From Tubiluchus corallicola (taxonomy: Eukaryota; Priapulida; Priapulimorpha; Priapulimorphida; Tubiluchidae): a DNA stretch of 64,000 nt. Location of the stretch: NCBI GenBank assembly GCA_030141605.1, contig JAQGDQ010000076.1, positions 620,001 through 684,000 on the forward strand. The letters run 5' to 3'. Shown here one piece after another: positions 61,615-64,000 of the stretch. The position numbers were made by a program, and so were the translations under genes. Under the pieces are notes generated by a model that was not told the origin of the DNA, searched no databases, and saw nothing but the letters and a program-made list of their open reading frames with translations. Every line of letters starts with the position of its first letter. The stretch's first letter is position 1.

Positions 61615-64000
61615 CTTGCCGTTTCTTCTTCTTTTCTCCTGTCTCGCTTCTTTTTTCTTTTCCTTTTATTCTCGCCCTTTCCCTTTTTCGTTCTATCTTT
61701 TATTCTGATTTGCCCTTATTTGCCATTCGTTCATTCTATTCTGTACCGTTCCAGTCGTATTTGGTCTCGCCTATTCTGTTCTATTGTGTTTACATTGTTC
61801 AGAGTCATATTCGGCCCGTTAGTCATGTTCTGTTCAAATCTATTCTGTTTTATTCTGTTCTTCGTTTTGTTGTGCCGGTCTTATATAACTTAAAATGTGC
61901 TGATCCTATATGTTTTTTATCTGGAACTTGCATTTTGAATTAGGTGAGAAAAATGCATGTTATCATTTAGTAAGTCTGATTTCATTCTATTTCATTTCAT
62001 TTCAATTCTTAACTGGGCCCACATTTAGTTTGTCCACACCATATGGTTTCAAATTATTTTCTCTATCATGTTGTCAAAATTCTTTTTCCCAATTCTAAAT
62101 GGTATCTGGAATTTTCGAAAATTAATTGACAAATTAAGTGGATTTGGGTAACTGAGCAAACAGCCATTGCTTGTTTTGACGAGGCTTTATTTTGTTTAAC
62201 TAGACGTCTCTTTCACTTCAGCTGATGTTGTGATAGCAAGACCTTAAAATTGCTAGAGTGTGGCTGAAGAGTATAATATAGTGGCTCCTATAAATCTTGC
62301 TGTTAAAGAATGTGGCTTTTCTTGAGAATAGTTACTAGTACCACTGGCACTTCAAAAGGTTAAAAACTGGAGATCATTGGTTTTGTTGCCCTCATAGGAT
62401 GTACGACTGAATGTGTTGTGCATTTGTTGCATAGGAGATAATCTGAACTTTGTCAAATTTAACAGAGGATTGCCGCTCGTGTAAACTGTATCTGAATTAT
62501 GTTTCTGAGGTCTAAAGGTCAAGGTCACAAACCGACTTTGGGAAGGGTATACAACAAATCACATAAAAGGAATCAGTGAAATAAAGCCAAATTTGGGGTA
62601 ATTGTAGGTGTCATTTTTGTTTTGGTGCTCGTTAAGCTAGGTGTTAAGAACTTGGGGTCTTAATCAATTTTGCATTGTCAGTGATATGTTTCAGAAATTG
62701 GTGGCGGACAGTCAGGTATCCCTCCCCCACCACAAGTTTATATTTGAGCTTGTTAACTCAAGACAACAATCTAATTATTACAAGTAATCTTTGGTTTATT
62801 AGATATTCAACAACAAGTCATGTTACTTAGAAGGAGTTTTCATATAATTCACATGGTTACAGTATAAGATCCGAATATCAAATATTCCCTCATTTTGAGT
62901 CTTGAGTGATTTGAGTGATTGGTCTCTCAACGATTCCCCCCTATGAAATTTCTTGGGATTAATTATTTCCTTACTACTTAAAAAGTTGAAACGTAATTAG
63001 TATGTTTGCAGTATTCTGACATTTCTTTGACCTTGGCCAGATATATGGTTTCTCTTCGTTGTTCATAGTATCACTGGCTACATAAAGTGATTGACAATAA
63101 GAACAACATCATCTTGATTCCAGCTGTCAAAAGCCATGTCTTATTGCATCGCATTTATCTGAGCCACTAATTGCCCTAGCTTCTGATGCGGATTCCATTT
63201 GAGAATGCTGACAACAGTGATGTTGTGTTTATCAGTTTGCATCGCGCAGCCAAGGTCGTATTCGTTAAACGTGTATCCTACCTACATTCCTGACAAGATG
63301 AGGAATTTAAGCCTGTTAAGTGGACGCTGGAACGATTTCACGAGATGTTTCAGAAATGTTTCAGCTACTGTAGGCTGTTGCTAAATATTCGTTAGGATTC
63401 TTAGGATATAAGTAACTTAAGTACAAGAACCAACGTGTGGTGGATAGTTTTCGGCAATTCGGAATTTGTAACTCTTCGGTATGTGCTGCCAAAAAATAAT
63501 CTAATAATGAACTCGCAAATTAAGAAGCGGTGCTTATTCTGGGTACTGTGGGAGTTCCTTATGCCTTTCTGCATATTTTTTGGTGTTTGAAGCAGCATCA
63601 AGAAAAAAGCTGATGCACCAAATACTGCCCCTCCCTCACCTTCATAGCTCTTCGATTCATCTTAACCACATCTCTGCTTCACTCCACATTAAATAGTGGC
63701 CCCCTGGACCACATCTCCACATTGGTCCACGTTGGAAAGTTAAACTGACCAGCTGTCATGTTACTGACACTTAGGGAGTAATTACAAACTGTACGTAAAC
63801 AACAAGCAGAAGATATGTGAATAATCACATGCTAACAATGTTAAACGCGTTTACAAGAAAGAAGCCACTCTAGTATCAGAACTTTGTTCATCAGTGATTA
63901 ATTCTTGCCCCCATATAGGATGGTGTTTATTTCAGTGGTGACATTCGTAGACCTTGATCACTTTTCTAGGGAGTAAGCAACCATTTACTGAGAAATGCAG

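Larger units (their letters stand above)
56378..64000 (+). other. Probable long beta-spectrin intron, no exon found
   Basis: I searched both strands for the next spectrin repeat and found none, so the rest of the gene probably lies past the window. Contents seen: a decayed hydrophilic frame on the minus strand (59146-59600), a (CT)n microsatellite (61552-61614), T-rich tracts, and a pair of related GGCGCCCCGCT/GGTGCCCCGCT stretches near 60267 and 60428. Otherwise nothing recognisable. Confidence 0.5.

Noticed and set aside
61432-61943. Two overlapping frames of 153 and 167 codons
   Set aside because: Both run through the (CT)n tract and pyrimidine-rich flanks; the Phe/Ser/Leu content follows from base composition.

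Overview
The window comes from an invertebrate animal genome. It is AT-rich, its genes are split into many small exons by GT-AG introns, and its intergenic and intronic DNA is full of decayed transposons. All three recognisable genes are animal genes: COPII coat SEC23, a LAMP-type lysosomal membrane glycoprotein, and a conventional beta-spectrin. I cannot fix the phylum from sequence alone.

Layout. Positions 1-3462 are non-coding sequence, probably the intron ahead of the SEC23 exons seen here. It holds a short pogo-like DNA transposon, a decayed membrane-protein-like reading frame on the minus strand and a tandem repeat. The last six exons of SEC23 (+ strand) occupy 3463-7951, with tandem poly(A) signals near 8445. 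Facing it on the minus strand is a complete seven-exon LAMP gene (16165 down to 10604, 329 residues). Positions 16213-23970 are intergenic and carry a dead non-LTR retrotransposon. From 23971 onward the + strand encodes beta-spectrin. Twenty-nine coding exons give the first 1592 residues: the two actin-binding CH domains and about 12 spectrin repeats. The last exon found ends at 56377. The remaining repeats (about five) and the C-terminal region are not in the window, so 56378-64000 is most likely one long intron.

How the genes relate. SEC23 and LAMP converge tail to tail; LAMP and beta-spectrin diverge head to head across about 7.8 kb. They share no pathway beyond general membrane and cytoskeleton biology, and I see no operon or multi-gene system. 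Every exon I assign joins its neighbour in frame, with consensus or near-consensus splice sites.

Mobile DNA. Two copies of one TTAA-ended inverted-repeat element sit in beta-spectrin introns, and one makes up most of its intron. Other pieces are a pogo-like element with a conserved acidic transposase tail, a Tc1/mariner-like transposase remnant, two non-LTR retrotransposon remnants, an element inside a TA microsatellite, a large inverted-repeat element and tRNA-like (SINE-type) fragments. I found no convincing undescribed system. The most useful leads are an orphan exon-like frame inside a SEC23 intron (5027-5202), the TTAA element family, and the extra cysteine pair in the LAMP protein.
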